A stretch of DNA of 64,000 nt from the NCBI GenBank assembly GCA_014529385.2, contig CM043968.1:6353501-6417500 (forward strand), in the 5' to 3' direction. Source of the DNA: Adiantum capillus-veneris. Taxonomy: Eukaryota > Streptophyta > Polypodiopsida > Polypodiales > Pteridaceae. The notes below the pieces were generated by a model. The model searched no databases. It saw only the letters and a program-made list of their open reading frames with translations, and had not been told where the DNA came from. Numbering within the stretch: position 1 is the stretch's first letter; every line of letters starts with the position of its first letter. This document shows, one piece after another, positions 55,000 to 64,000 of this stretch. A program made the position numbers and the translations under genes.

Positions 55000-55800
55000 C
55001 AAGAAGTCATACCGAGACTGGTACTTCTAAGCACCGTACTACCAAACAGAATCCAAACTACCAAAACCACCAAAACTACCAAAAACTACCAAACTCGGGT
55101 ATCATATAGTACCAAAAACATATAAATACCCTCAATGTAGAACTAAACTACACAAACCTTATCAAAAATACCAAAAGCCACTTTTTGCAGCACTTTCAAC
55201 TAGTACCTCAAAGTACCAAAACTACCAAAATCAAACTACCAAACAAGCTTTTTGCAGCACTTTCAAATAGTACCTAAAAGTACCAAAAGTACCAAACTCC
55301 CAAAACGACCAAAATCAAACTTTCAAATAGTACCAAAACAACGAAAACTACCAAGACTACAAAGAAACACTTTTTGCAACACTTTCAAAAACTACCTTCA
55401 ACTACCAAAATTACCAAAATCAAACTACCAATTACACTTTTGCAGCACTTTCAAATAGTACCTAAAAGTATCAAAACTAGCAAAACTACCAAAGCTATCA
55501 GAATAAAACTACCATAACACCTTTTACAGCGCTTTCAAAAAGTACCTTAAAGTACCAAAACTTCTTCATAGTACCAAAAATACCAAACCATAAGACAGAA
55601 GGAAACCATAAACTACTTAGAATAAAAACAGTTCTACCATAAGTACCTAACACTACCAATCCCACCAAACCAAGCATAAACAGTTCTATCAAAGGTACCT
55701 AACATTACCAATCCCACCAAACCAAGGATAAACAGTTATACCAAAGGTACCTAACACTACCAATCCCACCAAACCAAGCATAAATAGTTCTACCAAAAAC
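55000..55800. repeat. Second-gene intron rich in ACTACCAAAA repeats
   Basis: Dense (A)CTACCAAAA / GTACCAAA units, with a recurring CTTTTTGCAGCACTTTCAAA segment about every 60-70 bp (55180, 55250, 55368, 55437) and a GTACCTAACACTACCAATCC segment repeated from 55640 to 55790. Confidence 0.85.
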
Positions 55801-55818
55801 TCCCAAAACTACTAGCAT

Positions 55819-56704
55819 CTGTTGCTCTAGAATCTCCTTGTCGAGCAATGAGGTATCTTCACTGATTTCGTATCGACGTAGCATCCTTCGACTGGCAGCC
55901 AAATCAGCTTCTATCACATTGATTTCTGTGTCATCGCCAATGTTGGCCTCTCTCAGTGTTTCCAGTTGGGTATCATATTCCTTGATGTCGTCCATAATAT
56001 GCTTGACAAGTTTACTGGAACCCTTTGCCCTCAAGAGTGTTTCCTTCTTCTGCTTTAGAGACATTGTCAGCTCTTTCAGCCTATCGGCTACCCCCACACA
56101 TGTCCAAGGGACTCTCCCAACCATAGCTTCAAGGTCCGCAATATAATCATGTGTCTTCTCCTCATGACGCTGTGGGGGGACTTTCTGTGTAGGGGGCATA
56201 CTACCGACTGGCGTAAGTCGGGGCTTCTTGGTATTTGACGGGTGGCCTCCTTGGGACGCACCGTTTGCCTTTCGCCAATTCTCAACCTTCTTTTCCAAGC
56301 CTCCTGGTCGGGAGGAACACATGTTGAGTACATTCTCACTAAACTTGGCCCATGCAACCCTGTGGCCCACAGGGTCCTTTGTGGCTGCATGACACTTCTC
56401 ATATGCAAAACAGCGGGCAAATTTTGTAGTGATCTCCCCACATGATGGTGGGGCTTGGTACACCTTATGGAACAGGAACCTGCATTCATCCTGAAGCTGT
56501 GGCTGCACGTGATTTAAGTAAATCTTTGTCTTCTTCTGGCTGGAATGCCTGAATACAGTGAGCCAATGGTCATCGGGGATGTCATCTTCCGTAAGATCCT
56601 TTGGTAGCACCCCCTCCATGCTCAATCCATACTCATCATGAAGCTCTTGTGCTGTATAGCAGAACTTTGTCAAGATAGGGTACTCCTCCATCTTGTTTTT
56701 TCTT
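55819..56704 (-). CDS. Element F second gene, exon 2 (coiled coil)
   Basis: Open for about 295 codons. N-terminal part: KMEEYPILTKFCYTAQELHD, EDDIPDDHWLTVFRHSSQKK, FLFHKVYQAPPSCGEITTKF and KDPVGHRVAWAKFSENVLN. Then a Pro/Lys linker and a coiled coil (LKELTMSLKQKKETLLRAKG through DKEILEQQML). No family recognised. The 3' boundary is approximate (GCTA|GTAGTT); intron repeats follow. Confidence 0.6.
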
Positions 56705-57203
56705 GCGATGTGGAAACAACACGCAAGTAAAGACATGCCCTCATTATATGCCTCATTTCAGTTGTGCAAAACAAAACACGTGGAATGAAATGAATGTATC
56801 TCATTCAGGTGACAATTGCAAAATTCAGTTGTGTACAGAGCCAAATTTGGTAGTGGTTAGTATCAAATTTGGTATTGGTTAGTACCAAATTTGGTACTAA
56901 CCAAATTTGGTTATGCTGACATCCCTACTTAGCTTCAACTTTGTGCTATGCTCATGCACAACATATACTGATTTTTGCACTTGCATGCATGCAAGTTAGC
57001 AATCTAAAGAGCAACTTATCCATGTAACTTTGTAACTTTCCTAAACCCTAAATTCCTAATAAGATCCCAAACATGCACATGTACTTGCTGCATGCAAAAA
57101 AAGCAAATGCAGACCTCATCAGATAAAAGACATGCAGAAGCTTGCATGCATGGAAAAGAAAATGGTAAATCACCAGAAAACGCACAGCTCTCATAGCACC
57201 TAC

Positions 57204-57439
57204 CTTTAGATGTTGTAGATGACCATGGAGTCTCATCATCGACAAAAAGAGGCCCAGGCTTAAATGAAGTCTCCACGGACATAGCAGGTTTCTCCCTCTC
57301 CACAAAGGAGGCCCCCCTTGCTAGCCCTCGTATTTGGGGTGTCGATGTTCCGAGGGGATTTTGCATCCATTGTCCTCTTCTTCTTCTTCCCATTGTCCGG
57401 TGACGCTTTGGCTGCTGATTTCCTCGCTGGCGTCCTCAT
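57204..57439 (-). CDS. Element F second gene, exon 1
   Basis: ATG at 57439-57437 gives MRTPARKSAAKASPDNGKKK, a basic N-terminus. A G run near 57316 shifts to the frame FVEREKPAMSVETSFKPGP ... TPWSSTTSK. The donor AAAG|GTAGGTG at 57204/57203 is canonical. Confidence 0.55.
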
Positions 57440-57763
57440 CTTCCTGATTGTGAGTAGTCGGGGAGCTTGTTACCTGCAACTGTAGTGGTTTGCAGAAGGC
57501 GATGTAGTAAGAGAGTAAGGCGGAAGCTGGAAAATGTGTTGAGCAACTGCGCCACTCACAAATGTAGTCTGTGATGGGACTTTTGGCACGGTTTCAAAAC
57601 ACCACTCGCATTACTTATTGCCCCACCCACGTTTTCTTTCACGGAAAGTTTAAATATTACAAATTTCCCTCCTACCATTCTTTAACATAGATGAAAAAAC
57701 AGGTTCCCTCCAAAGTGTGGACATATGTAGAAGTACCAACCAGGTAGAAGAAAAATAGATCCT

Positions 57764-57794
57764 TTTTTTGTACAACCAAAGCATGCTTTCACCC
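57764..57794 (-). repeat. Element F right terminal inverted repeat
   Basis: Read inward from 57794: GGGTGAAAGCATGCTTTGGT then TGTACAAAAAA. Confidence 0.9.
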
Positions 57795-58246
57795 GATTCG
57801 GTGAGCATACATTGTCCGATTTTGCATTGCAGCATATCCACGCGTTCGCATTGAGTAGAACCGAAAAACTGAAAATTTTGGCCAGACATCCTAAGCGTTT
57901 CTGCATCGGGTGTTTTGGGTTGGGGTTTTGGTTCATCGACCTTAGGGAGAGCGACCTATTGGTGTTAGTAGGGTCTCCTTCAAGTTCTGTGGTGTTTCGA
58001 GATTGTTTGATGGGTGTGCGGCTATAGAAAACATTGTAGGAAGTTTCCTCTTGTGCACTCTTGAAGACTGTGACTTAGACATTGGGTAGAGACCTCTGTA
58101 GGAATTAGTTATGAGTCGGTCGAGTGTAGGTTGACACCCTATGCTTGCTTCCACGCGCCTGCGGGTCAAGCTTCGTCCTTAGCTGACAAACCTTGTTAGG
58201 TGAGTTCTCGCTGTGCTGACGTCCGTCGCGGCGTATCCGTCCAACA
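57795..58246 (+). repeat. Element E 3' LTR, second half
   Basis: Includes the duplicated GATT of element F, then matches 28717-29188 with a ~30-bp deletion; ends CGTATCCGTCCAACA. Followed by the TSD CACGG. Confidence 0.92.
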
Positions 58247-59060
58247 CACGGCCGGAATGGTAGAGTGGACGAGAGGCAATGAAGATCTAGACCAGTGGTG
58301 GAGCTTCTAATTCCACAAGAGCTTAAAGGTTATGCAGAGATCCAGATGCAAGCCATGCACAAGATGAGTTCTTAGAACTAGAAATGGCAAGAGGCATTAA
58401 CTTGCTCACACAATCAACTACAATAAGTGGTTCAACAAGTAAACATGAAAGCAAAGCCGAGCTGCTTTATGAACAACTTTCACATGGCCCATTTAAACTC
58501 ATTTGTGACATCATATGTTCGAAAATGGATGCAACATTTGGACACTTGAAACTGCTTGTGAATGAAATTGGGAAGAATATACATGAGATGAAACAATGTT
58601 TGCACCAAATGAAGTTAAACATAGTCACAGATTGCTCCTCTCGACTTCTCTCCGAAGTGCTTGTAAGTGGCATGGTCCCCATGTTCCCTTGATTGCCGCT
58701 TCAGATGGGAAGCTAAAGAGGCTCAAGAACTTAGTGAAGAAAAGAACTAAGTTGCATTTTCTATGCGAGTCGCGTAAGCATAGCCCGCACAAAGTGGAAG
58801 GGAAAATAGGGAAGGAGGTGGTCTTAAAGGAGGGCATTCTCACCAAGGCAGCACCGATACTTGTGCCTACTTTGAGAATTATATGCTGTGCTGCCAAATT
58901 TGTTGCTGATGTGTCCTTGCCAGACATTGCACCCGACATTTTCGAACCATATGAAGCTCTGTTAAAATCACTGGGTGGCATATCCTCTGAAGACCTTCAG
59001 AATTTTTGACAAAAGCAGTAGAGGAGGTCACTGCTGTTCGAGAGCCTCTACGAGAGTGTA
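58247..59060 (+). pseudogene. Gene X copy 2, part 2
   Basis: Resumes CACGGCCGGAATGGTAGAG and is uninterrupted through the sites where elements D and C entered copy 1. It encodes MARGINLLTQSTTISG, PFKLICDIICSKMDATFGHL and EIGKNIHEMKQCLHQMKL; after a frame change near 58683 DGKLKRLKNLVKKR, HFLCESRKHSPHKVEGKIGK and ISSEDLQNF-stop. The frame change is shared with copy 1, so it predates the duplication or marks a spliced junction. Function unknown. Confidence 0.6.
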
Positions 59061-60582
59061 AGGTCTTCGACCCCAAGCTAAAAGAACACCATTGTACCAT
59101 GAAAAGATCATAATAGAAAAAGTTACTATTTTTAGCAGTTTTCCAAAATCTGTCGGTGCCATGATGTTTAGAATGTCATAAAGCTTCCAAAAGTGAATTA
59201 AAATCATTTTTGTGGGAAAATTTCAAAAATAGTAAGTTTTTGGTCGCCCGACCCGTCTAGTTTTAATCGTCTCGAAAAACTGCACCCGTAACCTGAATTT
59301 GAAAAAAATGCATTTTCGGACCCTGAGGGCTGCTAAATATGGCAGGTACTTGGACAGGTACACCTTAGTTAGAGTTTAGTATAGCAATTTACGGCATTAA
59401 ATTCCGATTCATATCGTCCGTTTTAGCCTAAAGTCAAAATTTCCTAAGGTTGTGCGGGGAGCACCGGGGCTCGGGGGCTGTGTGGGAACCGACTCCAGGC
59501 CACTGCTGAGTTGATATGGCAGGTAGAGGGCGCCCTCACACACAGATAGGACTCGTGGGCTACTTTCCCAGCTTGAGAGATAGTGATCGAGTGAGTGAGT
59601 TAGAATAGCAAATGGGACACGTTGCAGCCCATGCAAGTAACCCTGCCCATGAAGGCTTGAGTGGACTCCAGACCAACATAGCAGGTGATTTCGAAATTTT
59701 GAGCATGTGAGCCTATATGAGAGCATGCTCACACACACACACAAGGACATATATGCTCACACACACATTCATTATACACACACACACCTTGGGGAGGTGC
59801 TGTCGGCACACATAGCCTTTGGAGAAGGAGCAAAAGACGGAAGTGCTGCCCAATTCTCGCCACAAGAAGCTCCACCGGATCAGCAAATTGACTCAAATTC
59901 AGCCCAAACTACGGTAACATAAAAGCCAATTTCATGTTATGTTAAAATTCCTTCTATGGTTCTCTTAATTCCGCTGCTAGTATGCATAATCACAGTTAAA
60001 TTTCTCATTAGACACTCTCTAGATTACTATATGATTATTCCATTGCACATTCTTAATTCTAATTGTCAATTATGCAAACAATTAACCTCTCCTAATCATA
60101 GATTGATGTATAATTAACAATAAGAGATAGAATCAAACCAGGAATGTGATAAGGTTAGTCTATTACCACACAATGTTTATATAGCTATGTTTAGATTCAG
60201 CTTGTTCAAATATTAGGATGTAATTAGTGTAATTAATTCCACAATTAATTCACTAGGAAAAAGGAATCCTCTCACCTATGCATGCGATCAATCTGCAAAT
60301 CTCTACTTGCATTAGGAAGTGATTAAACATGCCAAATTCATCTCTAGTAAATAGATCAAGTAGAAATATGAAATTCTTAATTATCTAGGTCAAATAATTA
60401 ACCGTAGGGCCTATTCCCATAGAACAAGTATGGTGCTATCGGGATTCTCTATGTCTTGAAGTAAGTCTAACCTCTCGTACAAGGGGATTTTCTTATTGAG
60501 ACCAATCCGTCATCATGGTTGTATGTTACTCTCGAATGTTAGCTCTCTTTTTCCAAGTTGTCAATTAAGTAGTGAGTATAAA
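59061..60582. other. No gene seen; short (CA)n
   Basis: AT-rich, apparently unique sequence. (CA)n stretches at about 59728-59790. The promoter of the gene to the right should lie in 60300-60580; TATAAAATGG at 60577 overlaps the chosen ATG and so cannot be its TATA box. Confidence 0.5.
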
Positions 60583-60723
60583 ATGGCCCCGGTAAAGAGA
60601 ACTCGTTTCGATAGTTCCCACGACCGCGAGGCGGGGACAAGCAACACTAATGGAAAGGAAAAAGCTCTCATGGTCGACCAAGTACCAGCCATCTCACGGA
60701 GCAATGACGAGGAAATTGTGGAG
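60583..60723 (+). CDS. Gene H exon 1 (candidate)
   Basis: MAPVKRTRFDSSHDREAGTS, then SRSNDEEIVE, 47 codons ending phase 0 at GAG|GTAGGTC. Good start context (AAAATGG). A short basic, nuclear-type N-terminus. Its linkage to the exons below is inferred from strand, phase and proximity. Confidence 0.45.
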
Positions 60724-61731
60724 GTAGGTCAAGTTTTAATTCAAGTTTGTTAAAGAAACATTGCATTCGATAAGGTAGGATGAAAAACGCATTTCCCAAC
60801 ATGTTGAAAATCAACGGAAACCACAGCATTTAAATTAATTGTATTTTATATTCGAGTAGAAAAGAATGATTTTGGAATATACTGTCTGAAGTAGGAAAGA
60901 TTGGTTGCTAGGGAAAATTTAGCTCAGCTAGTTCATTTTCAATTGCAATGTTGATTTAGTCCAAACCCCCTCTTGATCACAGGGGGCAGCTCGCGAAGTT
61001 ATTCGCAGGAGCTAGAGTTCCTGGTTAAGGGCTCTTGAATCCACGAGTGCTGGTTAAGCAGTGGAAATCCATGACTGTTGGTTAAACAGTGGAAGTCCAC
61101 AACTGTTGGTTAAGCGGTGGACAACCTAGTTGTATGGGCAACTACGCAACAACGGGTGGAGTAAACACTCGCTGGGGGATTTCGTGCCTCCAGAGCATTG
61201 GAACTTTAAATGAATGAGTTTTGAGTGAATTTTTACTAGAATTAATGCCTTGGTCCCGCTTTGCAATACTAGTTGAAGGACTGTATTAAAGAACTTGTGA
61301 ATCGGAAAAATAAACAAAGAACTTATATGTTGAACAACCATTGTGGTAGTAATTAGGTAACACAGAAAGTGTGAGTATGGGGTGAAAAGTGGGGGCTTGG
61401 CTCGGATTTCCAATGCCTATGAGAAGGGTGGTCCCGATTGGTCGGGAACTCTCCGTTCCCATAGTGTTATAAATCGACGCTAGTATTACTCATTGTCCCA
61501 AGAGCGGTAAAGCCTCAAGTGTACGTGCCTCCATTAGGAAATTTCGGAGGTCATTTGGAGGGCCTTCTAAGAAAATGTATTTTTTGCACTCTCTCTCTAG
61601 AAAAAATGGCAAATAAAAGAGCTGGGTCTTTCATAGTAAAACTTCAAAAAGTGTACTTTAAGTAGATTCCTTACTCCTCTGAACATTCGTTCGTAGTGAT
61701 TGAGGGATAATCCTCTTTTCACTTGCATTGA
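60724..61731 (+). other. Gene H probable intron 1
   Basis: About 1 kb without coding features. It holds a short tandem repeat at 61016-61125. The acceptor is not certain; in-frame AG candidates lie near 61700 and 61752. Confidence 0.4.
61016..61125. repeat. Short tandem repeat
   Basis: Three to four units of about 30 bp built on GTTGGTTAAGCAGTGGAA and TCCACGACT, with progressive decay. Confidence 0.7.
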
Positions 61732-62384
61732 ATGAACAACGTCAATACGGAGGGAATGAGGCTAACATGGAGGGACGAATCCGCAGCCGCTATTCACTTT
61801 CCATTAAACCTGCACATTTGGCTAATGGCGCACTCCTCAAATGGCACAAATGTTACCCAAAAACGAGCCAAATATCACCTTCACATTGATTTGGACAATG
61901 AGTACCAACCATTGATTAAGCGCAGTAAAACAAACACACATATACCTCCCACCTCCATAGACACGCTCAGAGCTCAAGGAGCTAAACACATAGATATCTG
62001 GACGAGAGGCTCTCTCTACCCTAAGAATCCAATAACTAATGCGTTTCCACCGTTTGTCAATCCTACAAGCTTATTGACCTTTGCTGGTGATGGAGAAAAC
62101 GGCCTTCTGGGTTATTGTAAATCACTTACAAGAGAAGCTGAAACTTACAAGAGCATTCTCCAAGCTCAAAAATGTGAGATTGTTCGCCTTTCACATTTAC
62201 ATTCTACAGATCAGGTTACCATTTTGCAACATAAAACAGAGGTACAAGAACTGAAAGGAAAGGTGCGAAGTTATCAAATGAAGGACACCATCTTGGGTGG
62301 TCGTATCCGAAAGAAGAAATTGCGCAATCTTGAAACATTGCAGGTTGCATCAGGAGGTCTCAAGAAAAGAATCCGAGCATTAAG
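61732..62384 (+). CDS. Gene H exon 2
   Basis: Open from MNNVNTEGMRLTWRDES. It contains KRAKYHLHIDLDNEYQPLIK and TSLLTFAGDGENGLLGYCKS, and a coiled coil (LTREAETYKSILQAQKCEI ... VQELKGKVRSYQ) ending RIRKKKLRNLETL. The donor TAAG|GTGATG at 62384/62385 splits an Arg codon (phase 2) that is completed exactly at 62523. Confidence 0.6.
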
Positions 62385-62522
62385 GTGATGCTTCTTGGTT
62401 GGCTACATTGTCTTAGTTAAGTAATCTCTTTGTTTTTTCTTGTTATGCATTGTTTTCATGTGCCTAAATAGTGTTAGTGAAGCAAATTTTCTGTTATTTT
62501 CTTATGCATTGTCTTCATGTAG

Positions 62523-63189
62523 AAATTCAATCTATCATGACAAGGAAAACATTGACCCCAAAGCCAATATAGGAAAGAGATTGAAGCCACTTATGAGTAG
62601 AAGCCTGGCAGCAGATATAGTACATGACAAGAAGTTTAAGGTTCTACAAAGAAATGTAGTGGACCGCTTTATTTCAGAGAACTCAGTGCCTGCAAAAGAG
62701 ATACAAGGCACACTTGATTCACTTGGTGTAAGCAAAAGAGGATATTCGGCTATCCAAAAGTCTGTCTCATCCATCTTTGTTAGGAAGGGTATAAAATCCA
62801 AACTTCTACCATCAGCCTCAAGTGTTTGGAAAGAGAGGCTTCAGCTTAACGAGGCACAGGGAGACTATCTTGGACAGCCCTTTCATATTAAAGCAACTTA
62901 CAGTGGCCATGGAGCGAACATGGCATATGATGAGTTCAACAATATTTTTATGGACCTGCGGATACTACAGAAGAGAATGGTGGAGTTTTACAACATCACA
63001 TTTGAAGAGTCACGTGGACTATTACATTTTGTGTTAAAACTGGATGAGTGTGAGCTTGTTAAAGAGAAAAAGCTAGAGCGTGTTACTATTACTTTAATGA
63101 ATAGAGCCCTCTCAAAGTGTCCCAGTGATGATCCTTTATATTTTAGTGTTCAATCAGAATCTAACATATGGTGGCTTGGAGCGTTTGAG
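62523..63189 (+). CDS. Gene H exon 3
   Basis: After a 138-bp intron (GTGATG...CATGTAG): NSIYHDKENIDPKANIGKR, VDRFISENSVPAKEIQGTLD, SGHGANMAYDEFNNIFMDL, then LLHFVLKLDECELVKEKKLE and VTITLMNRALSKCPSDDPLY. Donor GAG|GTAAGC at 63189/63190 is consensus. The VLKLDEC block could be the first catalytic Asp of a DDE transposase. Confidence 0.65.
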
Positions 63190-63257
63190 GTAAGCGATAT
63201 TCTCAAGTAAGCTCAAATGTTCAGATCTACTTAAGTCTCATTTATTTTGTGTTGCAG

Positions 63258-64000
63258 GTAAAGAAAGAAGATCATGAGATTCTATATTGGGTGTTCCATC
63301 GAACTAATATTCCGGAGCTGATTGATCGACAGACTAACCAGGGAGAGGTACTACGTCTAGATGGAAGGGGAGACTTTCAAGTTCAGTGGCATCTTGCAGG
63401 TGACCTTAAAACATTAAAGTGCATGTATAATTGTGGAATGGGTGCAATGGCAAAGTCACCGTGTTTGTTCTGCATGGAGCCTGCAAAGGTCATGGACCCA
63501 AAGTGGTGGAGAAAAGCTCCAACACGTCACATTGAGGATCCTGCTTTTCGACCAGTTTTGAAAATACCACTTGTGAATATCCACATTTGTACAATGCATG
63601 CCCTTTGTAGAATTGTAGAGAAATTGGTCTACTTATACATCGGGTTTGCTTGGAAGATTAAGAACTCTGCAGAACGACAAGTAGCCTTGTAGTGCTTAGA
63701 AATGGTACTGTCGGATATGGGGCTTCATGGTGGCAATGTGAAAATTCAGCGGGATGAAAAGAGATCAACTGCTGAGAAGGATGTCCCATGCAAACCATCC
63801 ATCGGTGGGGTGAAGGCAGGGAGGTTTTTATCTAAGCCCCAAGGTACAAGAGATCCAAAGCTAACAAAACATGGAAAAATATATAACACATCTTATGTTA
63901 GCAAGGTAGAGTATCAGAGCTGGAAAAAGCTACATATTGCAGTCAAAGACCACGAACCAACTACTCGTAACGTGAAGGCTGAGGTTTGGCGATCAATAGA
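63258..64000 (+). CDS. Gene H exon 4, runs off the window
   Basis: After a 68-bp intron (GTAAGC...TTGCAG): VKKEDHEILYWVFHRTNIPE, then WHLAGDLKTLKCMYNCGMGA and SPCLFCMEP, a GD-x-K-x-L ... CxxC arrangement that recalls transposases in many eukaryotic genomes in which 'GDxKfL' carries the second acidic residue. A TAG at 63690-63692 interrupts an otherwise open frame that continues CLEMVLSDMGLHGGNVKI to the window end. I cannot name the superfamily. Confidence 0.6.

Larger units (their letters stand above)
52592..57439 (-). pseudogene. Element F second gene: coiled coil, RING-like finger, acidic region, FCP1/NIF-like HAD domain
   Basis: At least six exons on the minus strand, convergent with the transposase gene. 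I infer one gene from consecutive splice-ready exons on one strand and the absence of any other start. It has frameshifts (exon 1 G run, exon 3, last exon) and one in-frame TAG (54161-54163), so this copy is probably dead. A host-like regulatory phosphatase domain joined to a RING-like finger inside a transposon suggests either gene capture or an ancient second transposon protein. Confidence 0.6.
43278..57794 (+). mobile_element. Element F: 14.5-kb Sola-like DNA transposon with two genes
   Basis: Inserted into E's 3' LTR with a 4-bp TSD, GATT (43274-43277 / 57795-57798); the empty site GGTGATTCGATGAGC is seen in the 5' LTR at 28706. TIRs are about 31 bp with three mismatches. It carries a transposase gene (43710-51709, plus strand) and a second spliced gene (57439-52592, minus strand). 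TSD length plus the transposase motifs DFAENYS, SDGAASQFKARR and GHGKGEHDGAGA suggest the Sola superfamily; the superfamily assignment is from memory of motif patterns. It is broken now by a TGA, a frameshift and element G. Confidence 0.85.
28260..58246 (+). mobile_element. Element E: large Ty3/gypsy retrotransposon, split by a nested DNA transposon
   Basis: TSD CACGA (28255-28259) / CACGG (58247-58251), one mismatch. 5' LTR 28260-29188; 3' LTR 42826-43277 plus 57799-58246 once element F (43278-57794) and one GATT copy are removed. Net length is about 15.5 kb. A tRNA-Asp-type PBS and a classical PPT are present. Internal order: leader with palindromes, gag region, truncated RT, RNase H, tandem zinc modules, integrase, retropepsin-like domain, basic ORF, then about 4 kb of extra ORFs. 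Large size, PBS type and extra ORFs recall the Tat/Ogre/Athila side of Ty3/gypsy; lineage is not proven. Confidence 0.88.

Noticed and set aside
43278-57794. Assignment of element F to CACTA, hAT, Mutator or PIF/Harbinger
   Set aside because: TSD length (4 bp) and the GGGT ends do not fit the 3-, 8-, 9- and 3-bp (TWA) duplications of those groups, and the transposase motifs differ.

Overview
The window looks like nuclear DNA of a land plant with a large, repeat-packed genome, most likely a fern. Three things point there: Ty3/gypsy and LINE elements of plant type, genes with canonical GT-AG introns, and a broken squalene-hopene-cyclase-type triterpene cyclase (24931-26303, minus strand), an enzyme class known in ferns. 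The species is not established. There are no prokaryotic operons, CRISPR arrays or rRNA genes, and I found no tRNA gene.

Almost everything is mobile DNA, and target-site duplications (TSDs) let the nesting be read. (1) 1-2896: 3' part of a LINE with a (TCTA)/(TC) tail. (2) 2905-4555: microsatellites, a 200-bp direct repeat and a foldback. (3) An unrecognised gene, 'gene X', is present twice as broken copies. Copy 1 (4556-4871, 14750-14850, 23454-24273) is split by two LTR elements: D (minus strand, 4872-14749, TSD GCTTC), which itself carries Ty3/gypsy element A (6068-11962) in its left LTR, and C (14851-23453, TSD GGCAT), a relative of D. (4) 24274-27889: the cyclase pseudogene in otherwise featureless DNA. 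(5) Copy 2 of gene X (27890-28259 and 58247-59060) is split by element E (28260-58246, TSD CACGA/CACGG), a Ty3/gypsy element of about 15.5 kb once later insertions are removed.

The most interesting object lies inside E. E's 3' LTR is interrupted by element F (43278-57794), a 14.5-kb DNA transposon with about 30-bp GGGT terminal inverted repeats, a 4-bp TSD (GATT) and a spliced transposase gene carrying motifs I associate with the Sola superfamily. F also carries a second, convergent, multi-exon gene on the minus strand. It encodes a coiled coil, a RING-like zinc finger, an acidic region and an FCP1/NIF-like HAD phosphatase domain. F's introns are saturated with TACCAAA/TTTGGTA motifs that resemble the core of its own terminal repeats. 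A short non-autonomous LTR element, G (47697-51000), sits inside the transposase exon; removing it with one TSD restores the reading frame.

Element E is odd in its own right. It has four copies of a 22-bp palindrome in its leader, two integrase-type zinc modules in tandem, a retropepsin-like domain after the integrase, and about 4 kb of extra ORFs before the 3' LTR. The right end (60583-64000) holds the start of a spliced, unassigned transposase-like gene that runs off the window.

All element names (A, C, D, E, F, G, gene X, gene H) are labels for this report only.
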